Origin: Candidatus Formimonas warabiya
GTDB taxonomy: Bacteria; Bacillota; Dehalobacteriia; Dehalobacteriales; Dehalobacteriaceae
Assembly: GCF_002777255.1 (NCBI RefSeq)
Contig: NZ_CP017634.1
Location: 5,158,903 to 5,222,902 of the forward strand
Direction of reading: 5' to 3'
DNA length: 64,000 bases
A program made the translations under genes and the position numbers. This document shows positions 36,292-44,114 of this stretch, in pieces. Position 1 is the stretch's first letter. Each line of letters starts with the position of its first letter. Under the pieces are notes generated by a model that had not been told where the DNA came from, did no database searches, and worked only from the letters and a program-made list of their open reading frames with translations.

Positions 36292-37566
36292 ATGTCTTTA
36301 GAAATAAGAAGTTTCCATGTTAAACATGCTAAGTTTACGGAAGGGCCGAGTAAGATTGAGGGAGGCACCCTGCTGATCAACAAAGACGCTGTACTGGGAA
36401 ATTTAACCCATGAATCGATGGAAAAGGTTGATCTGGATATTGTCAAACCCGGAGACAGCGTGCGCATCATTCGGGTTTTAGACGTGGTGCAGCCCATTGC
36501 GTCTCCGGATAAAAAGATATTCCCCGGTTTTTTAAATGAACCGAGTACGGTGGGGTGGGGAAATACCAATCGTATCGAAGGATTTCGCGTCATCAGCTGC
36601 GGCACTTTTCCCCAGGTTCAGAATACGTCCTTAACTACGAAAGACGGTCTGATAGATATGTCGGGTGTGGGAGCAGAGATTTGTATCGGATCCGATACGG
36701 TCAATCTTGTCGTCACATATTATCCCAAAGCGAATGTTTCTAATGAAGAGTTTGATCAGGTTACCCGAAAATTAACGCTCACTTTGGCGGCGTATTTTGG
36801 GAAAATGACCTTGGGTTTGGAGCCGGATGAAGTTTGTCGTTATGACATTTCCCAAGAAAACCCGGAATTGCCCAATGTACTTTATATCAATCAACATCAG
36901 GATCAGGGCCCCCACATTCGTCCCTATCTATACGGCAGGCCTTTAGGAGAGGACTTTGTTCCCACTTTGATCAGCCCCCTGGAAATGATGGATGGAGCTA
37001 TTGTGAGCGGAAACTACAGAAACTGCATGAAAAAACCTACCAGCTTTCATATGCGGGACCCCATTATGGAGGAGCTGCTGCGGCAACACAATAAAACCCT
37101 TAATTTTAAAGGGGTGATTGTAACCCGGGGACATCACGGGGATGCCACACTAAAACTGCGTTCAGCCTCTTGCGCGGCAAAACTGGCCAGGATGATGGGG
37201 GCGGATGGTGTCATTGTGGCCCTTGAAGGGACGGGAAACGGAACCATTGATTTTCAGTTTACCCTGGAATGTTGTGAAAAAGCCCAAATTAAGACCATCG
37301 GAATTATCCATGAATTGGGAGGGGTTGTAGGGGATGATGCTCCCCTTGTTTATCGAAGCCCCTATGCAGATGCCCTGGTCAGTACGGGAGGCGTGGAAAG
37401 AGAATTTGCCCTTGGTCCTGTTGAAAAGGTGATTGGCGGATCGGATTATTTAAATTATATGATGTTGGAAAGAGATCCATACAGTGGATTTGTAGCAAGA
37501 CCTATGGATTTCTATGGTAGTTTTTGGAAGATGAATGCGGCCGGCTTTACTTGCCAAGATTTTTAG
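36292..37566 (+). CDS. glycine/sarcosine/betaine reductase component B, alpha/beta proprotein (GrdE/G/I-like)
   Basis: A 424-residue proprotein of the substrate-binding B component. As in GrdE it starts with an N-terminal beta-rich half (VKPGDSVRIIRVLDVVQP, then FPGFLNEPSTVG) and a C-terminal half (VIVTRGHHGDATLKLRSASC, then GNGTIDFQ). In known members the chain self-cleaves at a Cys near residue 242 to make a pyruvoyl group. Cys245 in SGNYRNCMKKPT is well placed for this. The sequence is divergent from what I recall of GrdE, GrdG and GrdI, so the substrate is probably not glycine, sarcosine or betaine. Confidence 0.85.
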   Translation: MSLEIRSFHVKHAKFTEGPSKIEGGTLLINKDAVLGNLTHESMEKVDLDIVKPGDSVRIIRVLDVVQPIASPDKKIFPGFLNEPSTVGWGNTNRIEGFRVISCGTFPQVQNTSLTTKDGLIDMSGVGAEICIGSDTVNLVVTYYPKANVSNEEFDQVTRKLTLTLAAYFGKMTLGLEPDEVCRYDISQENPELPNVLYINQHQDQGPHIRPYLYGRPLGEDFVPTLISPLEMMDGAIVSGNYRNCMKKPTSFHMRDPIMEELLRQHNKTLNFKGVIVTRGHHGDATLKLRSASCAAKLARMMGADGVIVALEGTGNGTIDFQFTLECCEKAQIKTIGIIHELGGVVGDDAPLVYRSPYADALVSTGGVEREFALGPVEKVIGGSDYLNYMMLERDPYSGFVARPMDFYGSFWKMNAAGFTCQDF

Positions 37567-37578
37567 GAGGTGAAAAAA

Positions 37579-38901
37579 TTGCCAAAAGTACGGATTGTGT
37601 ATTATATTAACCAATTTTTCGGGGGGATTGGCGGGGAAGAACATGCAGGACATTTGTTTGAAGTGAAGAATGGCCCTGTAGGTCCGGGCGCCTTGTTGGA
37701 AAAGTTGCTGGGAAATGAATGTGGCATAGAGAAAACGATTGTGTGTGGGGATAATGAATTTAATGAGCACGAAGGGGAAAACATCAAAAAGATTTTGGAG
37801 GTAATAAAACAAGTAAATCCGGATATTTTTGTGGCCGGACCTGCTTTTACCTCCGGCCGTTATGGACTGGCCTGTATGAAGGCCTGTGTGGCGGTGGCGG
37901 AGAATTTTGGCATACCGTGCGTAACAGGGATTCATCCGGAGAACCCGGGGGCAGGCTTGCAGGAAAAGCAACAGCATGTATATGCCGTTCCAGTGGGAAA
38001 ATCGGCTGCTACCATGAAAAGTGCGATCCAACTGTTTTCCGATCTTATTTCCAAAATAGTTCTGAACGGAGAAAATGGCCTTTCCGTCGGTGACGGCTTT
38101 TTATCCAGAGGAATCAGAAAAAATGTAAAAGTAGCGGATGGTGCCCCCAAAAGGGCTTGCGAAATGCTTTTAAACAAGATAAAGTCCCTGCCCTTTCAAT
38201 CGGAAATTGCCGCGGAGCAATATGAAGTAATTGTGCCCCCACAACCCATCAAGGATCTTTCTAAAGCTAAAATTGCCCTGGTTACGGAAGCCGCCCTGGT
38301 ACCGGAAGGAAACCCGGACGGTATTCAGGCAGCTCGGGCAGACAAGTGGGCGAAATATTCAATTAAAAAGACGGACGACTTTGTAGAGGGAAGTTTCCAT
38401 TCCGTGCACGGAGGCTATGACAGCAAATGGGTGGATAAAGATCCGGATCGGGTTTTACCCTTGGATGCGCTCCGCTATTATGCACAAAATAGTGAGGTTG
38501 GGCAGGTTTGCGAGTACATTTATGTGACATGCGGCAGCATGGGGCACGTTCTGACCATGGAAAAGATAGGCAAGGAGATCGCTGATCAACTCTTAAAGGA
38601 ACAGGTAGACGGGGTAATACTAACAGCAACCTGAGGCACCGGAACGCGTAGCGGCGCTACGGTGGCAAAGCAGATTGAAAAAGCCGGTATTCCAGCAGTT
38701 ACATGCACAGGTCTGCCTGATGTAGCCTTAAGAGTGGGAGCGAATCGCGTTTATCGAACCGAGGGGCACTTTCACCAACCCTTTGGAGACCCGAATAAGA
38801 GTCAGGAAGAAGAAATGATATGGAGGAGGTGTCAGGTTAAGAAAGCTCTTGATTCTTTAACCCAAAGTGTGGATAAGCCTACATTAATTACATTTAATTA
38901 A
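37579..38901 (+). CDS. selenocysteine-containing reductase component B subunit (GrdB/F/H-like)
   Basis: The substrate-specific selenoprotein subunit. The frame contains one in-frame TGA at 38632-38634 (residue 352) that must be read as selenocysteine: LTATUGTGTRSGAT. With readthrough the product is 440 residues, the family's size, and the part after UGA (IEKAGIPAV, RVGANRVYRTEG, FGDPN) is typical of GrdB. The N-terminus VYYINQFFGGIGGEEHAGH is also typical. Start TTG 37579 fits SD AGGAGG (37565-37570); GTG 37570 overlaps the SD. Sec performs the nucleophilic attack on the substrate carbon. The Cys residues that I recall near Sec in GrdB are Gly and Ser here. Confidence 0.9.
38632..38664 (+). 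promoter_or_regulatory. candidate bacterial SECIS element after the UGA
   Basis: Directly after the UGA, CACC (38637-38640) pairs with GGTG (38661-38664), and GTAGC (38648-38652) pairs with GCTAC (38656-38660) around the loop GGC, with a seven-base bulge on the 5' side. Location and size fit a bacterial SECIS read by SelB, although the loop is small. Confidence 0.55.
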
Positions 38902-38915
38902 AAGGGGGAGCCAAA

Positions 38916-39932
38916 GTGAAACTTAAAAAAAGTCAGGCAATGGTGGGGCTGTTGGCAGTATTATTATCTTTAACAGTATTTTTGGCCGGCTGCGGGCCAA
39001 AAGAGGGGGAACAGAGTCAGGGTGATTCAGAACAGGCAGGTTCCCCAGAAACGGTACAGTATTTGATGGGTACAGGTAATTCCGGCGGGGCTTTCTATTA
39101 TTTAGGCGCTGCTTTATCCCAGGTGATCAATAATCATAGCGATCATTTAAACTTTACTCCGCAAACTACTGCCGGATCAGGAGAAAATGTACGGTTGATC
39201 AATGAAAAGACGGTCGAGTTTGCCTTGGGTTCTTCAACTACGGAAATTTTGGCCGTTAAAGGCGAAGGCCCTTATCAGGGGACGCCGCTGACTGATATCC
39301 GTGGTGTAGCAGGAGGATATATTCAGCCGGTACATTTTACCGTTAAGGCTGATTCAAACATCAAAAGCTTAGCGGATTTTAAGGGCAAAAAGATTGGTAT
39401 GCCGGCAGGGGTAATTGCTACCACTGTGGCGCAGGAAGTGCTTAAAGAATATGGTTTAGAACCGGGCAAGGACTATACTGCGGTAAACATCGGATATACG
39501 GAGCAGGTTGATGCCATTAAAAACGGCAATATCGACGGAGCCATCCAAGGGGTAGCGCTTCCGGTTCCCGCAGTTACCGAAATGGACAGCACGATTGGCA
39601 TTAGAATACTCAGTATCGATAAACCGGAGGTTCTGGAAAAGGTAAACAGTACATTGGCAACGGTTACTACAATCATACCGAAAGGAACCTACCCTGGTTT
39701 CCAAGAGGATGTCCAAACGGTTGGTTTTCCTGCGGACATCATCGTAAATAAGGATGTTCCGGATGACGTGGTATATGAGTTTTTGACCATTATGTATGAT
39801 AATCATGACGAATGGGTTAAAGGTTATGCGGCAGCCGAAGGCTTCAATTATGAAAATGCCATCATACCCGGTTGGATTGACCTGCATCCTGGTGCCGTGA
39901 AGTATTTCAAGGAAAAAGGAATATTAAAATAA
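38916..39932 (+). CDS. TAXI-family TRAP transporter solute-binding lipoprotein
   Basis: A 338-residue extracytoplasmic binding protein with a lipoprotein signal peptide (lipobox LAGC, Cys26), a Gly/Glu/Ser linker and a TAXI domain (YLMGTGNSGGAFYYLGAALS, then GSGENVRLI). TAXI proteins bind small carboxylates or amino acids for sodium-driven uptake. It starts at GTG 38916 behind AAGGGGGAG. Position inside the selenoenzyme operon indicates it binds the pathway's substrate. Confidence 0.92.
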   Translation: MKLKKSQAMVGLLAVLLSLTVFLAGCGPKEGEQSQGDSEQAGSPETVQYLMGTGNSGGAFYYLGAALSQVINNHSDHLNFTPQTTAGSGENVRLINEKTVEFALGSSTTEILAVKGEGPYQGTPLTDIRGVAGGYIQPVHFTVKADSNIKSLADFKGKKIGMPAGVIATTVAQEVLKEYGLEPGKDYTAVNIGYTEQVDAIKNGNIDGAIQGVALPVPAVTEMDSTIGIRILSIDKPEVLEKVNSTLATVTTIIPKGTYPGFQEDVQTVGFPADIIVNKDVPDDVVYEFLTIMYDNHDEWVKGYAAAEGFNYENAIIPGWIDLHPGAVKYFKEKGILK

Positions 39933-39947
39933 AAAAGAGAAGGAAGA

Positions 39948-39978
39948 GTGCAATGAGGGATGATCTTCCTCATTGCAC
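39948..39978 (+). other. intra-operon hairpin between binding protein and permease
   Basis: GTGCAATGAGG (39948-39958) pairs perfectly with CCTCATTGCAC (39968-39978) around nine bases. No T tract follows. It could stabilise the upstream mRNA, giving more binding protein than permease, as is common in transporter operons. Confidence 0.6.
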
Positions 39979-40065
39979 GTCTTCATCTAAAAAGACATTG
40001 CACCAGAATTAGGCTAGAAAAAATAATGGAAAATGCTCCATCAATGATGAGGAGGGTGTGATGAA

Positions 40066-41976
40066 ATGACAGAAGTAGTTGAGGCTCCGGAAAATCAGAT
40101 ATGGGGATCTTATGACAAGACAGTTAAAAAAATAAAAATTGTCCTGGCTGTTGCATGGGTACTATTTCAGATTATCAGCGCGATGTTAAATGTACCTGAT
40201 CCCGCCCGGGCCCGCGTGATTCACCTTACTTTTGCTTTGATTTTTGTGTATTTGACTTTTCCTTTTCGAAGAGGGAATAAAAATATAATGTCTGCTCTGG
40301 AAGGGTGTGCAAACATCCTGGCCATATTACTGGCGATTGCGGGTGCCGTTTATATGTATACCCAATACGACCTTTTGATCTGGCGTATCGGGGTACCTCT
40401 TCCCGGAGATATCATTTTTGGATTGATTGAGATAGTCCTTATCTTGGAGGCTGTCCGGCGGTCATTGGGGTGGCCTCTGGTAATATTGGTATCCTTATTT
40501 ATTCTGTACGGCTACGTAGGGCCCCATATGCCTTCTATCCTTGCGCACCGGGGCTTGTCAACTGCCCGTATTATGAGCAATTTATATTTGGGCGATGGCG
40601 GTATCTGGGGAATTCTCCTCGGGGTATCGACCACTTATGTGGCATCCTTTATTATTTTCGGCTCCTTCTTTAATATTACCGGTGCCGGAGCATGGTTCAT
40701 TGATATCAGCTACGGATTGGCAGGCTGGATGACGGGAGGACCGGCTAAAATGGCGGTGATTGCCAGTGCCTTGTTCGGGACTATTTCCGGAAACTCGGCA
40801 GCCAATGTTGTTACCACAGGAACTTTTACGATTCCTCTCATGAAAAGAGTCGGATATAATAATGCCTTTGCGGGAGCCGTAGAGTCGGTCTCCTCGACAG
40901 GCGGTCAAATCATGCCCCCTGTGATGGGCGCTGCGGCCTTTTTGATGGTCCAGGTTTTAGGGCTGCCCTATGCGGTGATTGCGAAAGCTGCTCTCCTGCC
41001 CGCCATTTTATACTTTGGCTCTGAATTAATCTGCGTTCATTTTGAGGCCAAAAGAGTGAAGCTGGAGGGGTTGCCCAGAACTGAATTGCCGCCTATTTGG
41101 GCTACTTTTAAACGGGGCTGGTTCTTTCTGCTGCCCATCCTTGTGCTGCTTTATTTAATCTTTTGGCAGCAATTAAGCCCTATTTTCGCTGCTTTGGTGT
41201 CGGCTTTTGTGTCTCTTCTTATCGCGGTATTCAATAAGAATAACCGGCTTAATGTAAAAAAGTTAATTGAAGCCTGTAAAGACGCATCAAATAACATGAT
41301 TCAGGTTGCCGTTGCCTGTGCGGCAGCCGGGATACTTGTGGGCATGGTTTCTCTAACCGGATTAGGGTTCCGCATTTCAGAGCTAATTTTATATATTTCC
41401 GGCGAAAATCTCATGATTACCTTAGTTCTATCGGCCTTCGCATCCATTATATTCGGCATAGGCATGCCCACCACTGCTGTTTACATTGTGGTGTCATCGC
41501 TAATTGCTCCGGCAATCGTGGAGTTGGGTGTTCCGGCCCTTGCCGCCCATCTGTTTATCTTCTACTTTGCCTGTATTTCGGCCATCACACCGCCGGTGGC
41601 AGTAGCCGCTTATGCAGCAGCTCCATTAGCGAAAGCTGACCCGATGGATGTTGGGGTCAAAGCATTTAGACTGGGTCTGGTTGCCTTTATCATTCCCTTT
41701 ATGTTTGTGGACAATCAAGCCCTTTTGTTAGAGGGAAGCTTTTTGACCATATTCTCAGCGATAATATCCTCTACGTTAGGGATCTGTGCTCTAAGCGGAG
41801 CTGTAACCGGGTGGCTGATCAGTGATCTAAAGCTATGGGAAAGAGTGGTGCTGTTTATGGCAGCGCTTGGGATGCTTAAGGTGGGACTGGCTACAGATAT
41901 AGTAGGTTTTGTGGTTTTAGTCTTTTTCATTATTAAGAATTTAAGAAGAAATAAAGCAGCTGGAGAGGCAGTGTAG
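40066..41976 (+). CDS. TRAP transporter fused permease (DctQM type)
   Basis: A 636-residue inner-membrane protein in which the small four-helix DctQ-like part (about 1-150) is fused to the large DctM-like part (about 160-600), the form normally paired with TAXI binding proteins. Motifs include FGTISGNSAANVVTTGTFTI, GGQIMPPVMGAAAFLM and GIGMPTTAVYIV, the characteristic TRAP pore loops. Sodium-coupled import of the compound captured by the upstream lipoprotein. ATG 40066 or the preceding codons; SD GAGGAGGGTG. Confidence 0.93.
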   Translation: MTEVVEAPENQIWGSYDKTVKKIKIVLAVAWVLFQIISAMLNVPDPARARVIHLTFALIFVYLTFPFRRGNKNIMSALEGCANILAILLAIAGAVYMYTQYDLLIWRIGVPLPGDIIFGLIEIVLILEAVRRSLGWPLVILVSLFILYGYVGPHMPSILAHRGLSTARIMSNLYLGDGGIWGILLGVSTTYVASFIIFGSFFNITGAGAWFIDISYGLAGWMTGGPAKMAVIASALFGTISGNSAANVVTTGTFTIPLMKRVGYNNAFAGAVESVSSTGGQIMPPVMGAAAFLMVQVLGLPYAVIAKAALLPAILYFGSELICVHFEAKRVKLEGLPRTELPPIWATFKRGWFFLLPILVLLYLIFWQQLSPIFAALVSAFVSLLIAVFNKNNRLNVKKLIEACKDASNNMIQVAVACAAAGILVGMVSLTGLGFRISELILYISGENLMITLVLSAFASIIFGIGMPTTAVYIVVSSLIAPAIVELGVPALAAHLFIFYFACISAITPPVAVAAYAAAPLAKADPMDVGVKAFRLGLVAFIIPFMFVDNQALLLEGSFLTIFSAIISSTLGICALSGAVTGWLISDLKLWERVVLFMAALGMLKVGLATDIVGFVVLVFFIIKNLRRNKAAGEAV

Positions 41977-42003
41977 GAATTAATTGGCGAGGATGATGAA
42001 ATA

Positions 42004-43221
42004 ATGCATGAGATTTACGATATGATCATCGTAGGAGGAGGGCCGGCCGGATTGGCCGCCGGAATATACGGATCCCGGTCTCGTTTAAAAACAGCCATTC
42101 TCCAGAAAGGAAAACCGGGAGGGCAGGCTGCGACTACTCAAGACTTAGAAAACTATCCCGGGTTTTCCAGAGGAACGACAGGGCCGGCCTTAATGGAGGC
42201 GATGACAGAGCATGCCAAAAGTTTTGGGACGGAAATCATCCGTGAAGAAGTTGCGGATCTGGAATTGGACGGAGAGATCAAGATTGTAAAAGGAAAAAGC
42301 GGCCATGAATACCGGGCTAAAACTGTTATTTTGGCACCCGGAGCGGAGCCCAGATCCTTAAACATCAAAGGCGAAAGACTCTTAAGAGGGAAAGGGGTTT
42401 CCTATTGTGCCACCTGTGATGCCGACTTTTTTGAGGAATTAGATGTAGTCGTTGTCGGCAATGGTGATGCTGCCGTGGAAGAAGCCATGTACCTGACGAA
42501 GTTTGCCGAAACGGTGACCATTATTGTGATCCATGATGAAGGGATCCTGGATTGTAATAAAGCCAGTGCGGAGATCGCCTTTGCGAATCCTAAAATTAAA
42601 TGGATATGGAATTCTGTATTGAATGAAATAAAGGGAGACGGACTGGTGGAAAGCATCGTCATTAAGAACATCAGAACCGGTGCGCTTTCCGAGATGGAAA
42701 CGAATGGGGTCTTTTTCTTTGTGGGTACCATCCCTAAAACCGAAATGCTGAAAGGAAAAGTTATCCTTAATGAGCAGGGGTATATTGTGACCAATGATCT
42801 CATGGAAACTTCGATACCAGGGGTATATGGGGCCGGTGACGCCCGCGTGAAGTATCTTCGTCAGGTGATTACTGCCGCCAGTGACGGGGCGATTGCCGCT
42901 GTTACTGCGGAAAAGTATTTGGCGGAAGAGGAAGGTTTCAAGGAAAGAGTGCTTCAGGCACAAGAACCGGTTTTGGTTGTCTTTTGGGCGCCTCAAATTG
43001 AAGAGAGCATTACTGCGGTTTCTGAGCTGGAGAAGATCGTCAGTGCTCTGGAGGGCAAAGTAAAACTGGTAAAAATAGATACTTACCGCAATCAGAGAGT
43101 CGCCCAAAGATATGGTATTACACAAATACCTAGTGCCGTAATTTTTAGGCAAGGTGAAATGGTGGATAGGATTTCCTGCTGCTGTAAAAAAGAATTGTGG
43201 AAAAAAGTAAATTCCCTCTGA
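42004..43221 (+). CDS. trxB: thioredoxin reductase fused to a degenerate thioredoxin domain
   Basis: A 405-residue flavoprotein. Residues 1-305 are a thioredoxin reductase: FAD motif GGGPAGLAAGIYGSR, redox pair CATC (Cys135, Cys138), NADPH-binding region VVVGNGDAAVEEAMYLTK and GVYGAGDARVKYLRQV. Residues about 310-405 form a thioredoxin fold (VLVVFWAPQIEESITAVSEL, then YGITQIPSAVIF) in which the CGPC site is lost. In glycine reductase operons TrxB and TrxA supply electrons to selenoprotein A. The fusion with an inactive thioredoxin domain is unusual and may dock the true thioredoxin or selenoprotein. Confidence 0.9.
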   Translation: MHEIYDMIIVGGGPAGLAAGIYGSRSRLKTAILQKGKPGGQAATTQDLENYPGFSRGTTGPALMEAMTEHAKSFGTEIIREEVADLELDGEIKIVKGKSGHEYRAKTVILAPGAEPRSLNIKGERLLRGKGVSYCATCDADFFEELDVVVVGNGDAAVEEAMYLTKFAETVTIIVIHDEGILDCNKASAEIAFANPKIKWIWNSVLNEIKGDGLVESIVIKNIRTGALSEMETNGVFFFVGTIPKTEMLKGKVILNEQGYIVTNDLMETSIPGVYGAGDARVKYLRQVITAASDGAIAAVTAEKYLAEEEGFKERVLQAQEPVLVVFWAPQIEESITAVSELEKIVSALEGKVKLVKIDTYRNQRVAQRYGITQIPSAVIFRQGEMVDRISCCCKKELWKKVNSL

Positions 43222-43258
43222 TACGAAATACTAAATACAAAAAGAAGGAGGTGGGAAA

Positions 43259-43573
43259 ATGATTGAATTGACAAAAGAGAATTTTGAAGAGGAGGTATTA
43301 AAGGCAGAAGGTTTGGTGATGGTTGATTTTTGGAGCCAAAAATGTGAACCATGCAAAGCGTTAATGCCAAGTGTCCATGAGCTGGCAGAAAAGAATGAGG
43401 GCAAGGCAAAATTCTGCAGTCTGGATACCACAAATAACAAAAGACTTGCGATCAGTCAAAAAGTCTTAGGTTTGCCAACCATCGCCTTTTATAAAAATGG
43501 CGCAAAGATTGCCGAATTAGTGAAGGATTTTGCCATTGAAGATGTTGAGGCTAAATTGCATGAGTTGGCGTAA
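43259..43573 (+). CDS. trxA: thioredoxin, CEPC active site
   Basis: A 104-residue thioredoxin with the redox pair Cys29/Cys32 in WSQKCEPCKALMP and the cis-Pro region VLGLPTIAFYKNG. The second active-site residue is Glu-Pro rather than Gly-Pro, a variation seen in thioredoxins of glycine-reductase operons that are adapted to their dedicated reductase. SD AAGGAGG precedes ATG 43259. Located between trxB and grdA, it is the presumed reductant of selenoprotein A. Confidence 0.93.
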   Translation: MIELTKENFEEEVLKAEGLVMVDFWSQKCEPCKALMPSVHELAEKNEGKAKFCSLDTTNNKRLAISQKVLGLPTIAFYKNGAKIAELVKDFAIEDVEAKLHELA

Positions 43574-43653
43574 AACTATTCTAGAAAAACTAGTCTGGTG
43601 TTTTCGGTAAGGAACAAAATAGAATTAATTCAAACAGAAAGGAGCATGGGACC

Positions 43654-44097
43654 ATGCTGCAAGGAAAGAAAGTGGCCATTTTAGGTGACCGTGACGGAAT
43701 TCCCGGACCGGCCATCGAGGAATGCGTGAAATCGGCCGGCGCAGAGGTAGTATTCTCAACGACAGAATGCTTTGTCTGAACGGCGGCTGGAGCAATGGAC
43801 CTGGAGAATCAGGCAAGGATTAAAGATTTAACGGAAAAGTACGGTAACGAGGACTTGATTGTTGTTCTTGGCGGAGCGGAAGCGGAGGCTTCCGGCCTCG
43901 CTGCGGAAACCGTATCTACCGGCGATCCTACCTTCGCAGGTCCCTTATCCGGAGTCTCGTTGGGACTCAAAGCTTATCATATGTTTGAACTGAAAGAGGA
44001 AGTTGACCCGAAGGTTTACGATGAACAGATCAGCATGATGGAAATGGTTCTTGAGGTAGATGAAATCATCAATGAAGTGAAGACCTATCGGGGTTAG
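43654..44097 (+). CDS. grdA: glycine reductase complex selenoprotein A
   Basis: Small selenoprotein that accepts the carboxymethyl group from component B as a Se-ether and hands it to GrdCD. The gene contains an in-frame TGA at 43777-43779 (residue 42). The surrounding [15 protein letters not shown] is the invariant GrdA motif with CxxU redox pair. The frame starts ATG 43654 behind SD AAAGGAG (43638-43644) and ends at TAG 44095-44097, giving 147 residues. A naive gene caller would split or miss it. The short CCTG/CAGG helix downstream of the UGA (about 43800-43814) may be part of its SECIS. Confidence 0.95.
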
Positions 44098-44114
44098 CTA
44101 GGGGAGGAGATTCC

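Noticed and set aside
38635-38901. Apparent separate short gene after the TGA at 38632
   Set aside because: It is the C-terminal part of the GrdB-like selenoprotein; the TGA encodes selenocysteine, as the flanking motif shows.
43795-44097. Apparent 100-codon gene starting at ATG 43795
   Set aside because: It is the part of grdA after the in-frame UGA; the real start is 43654.
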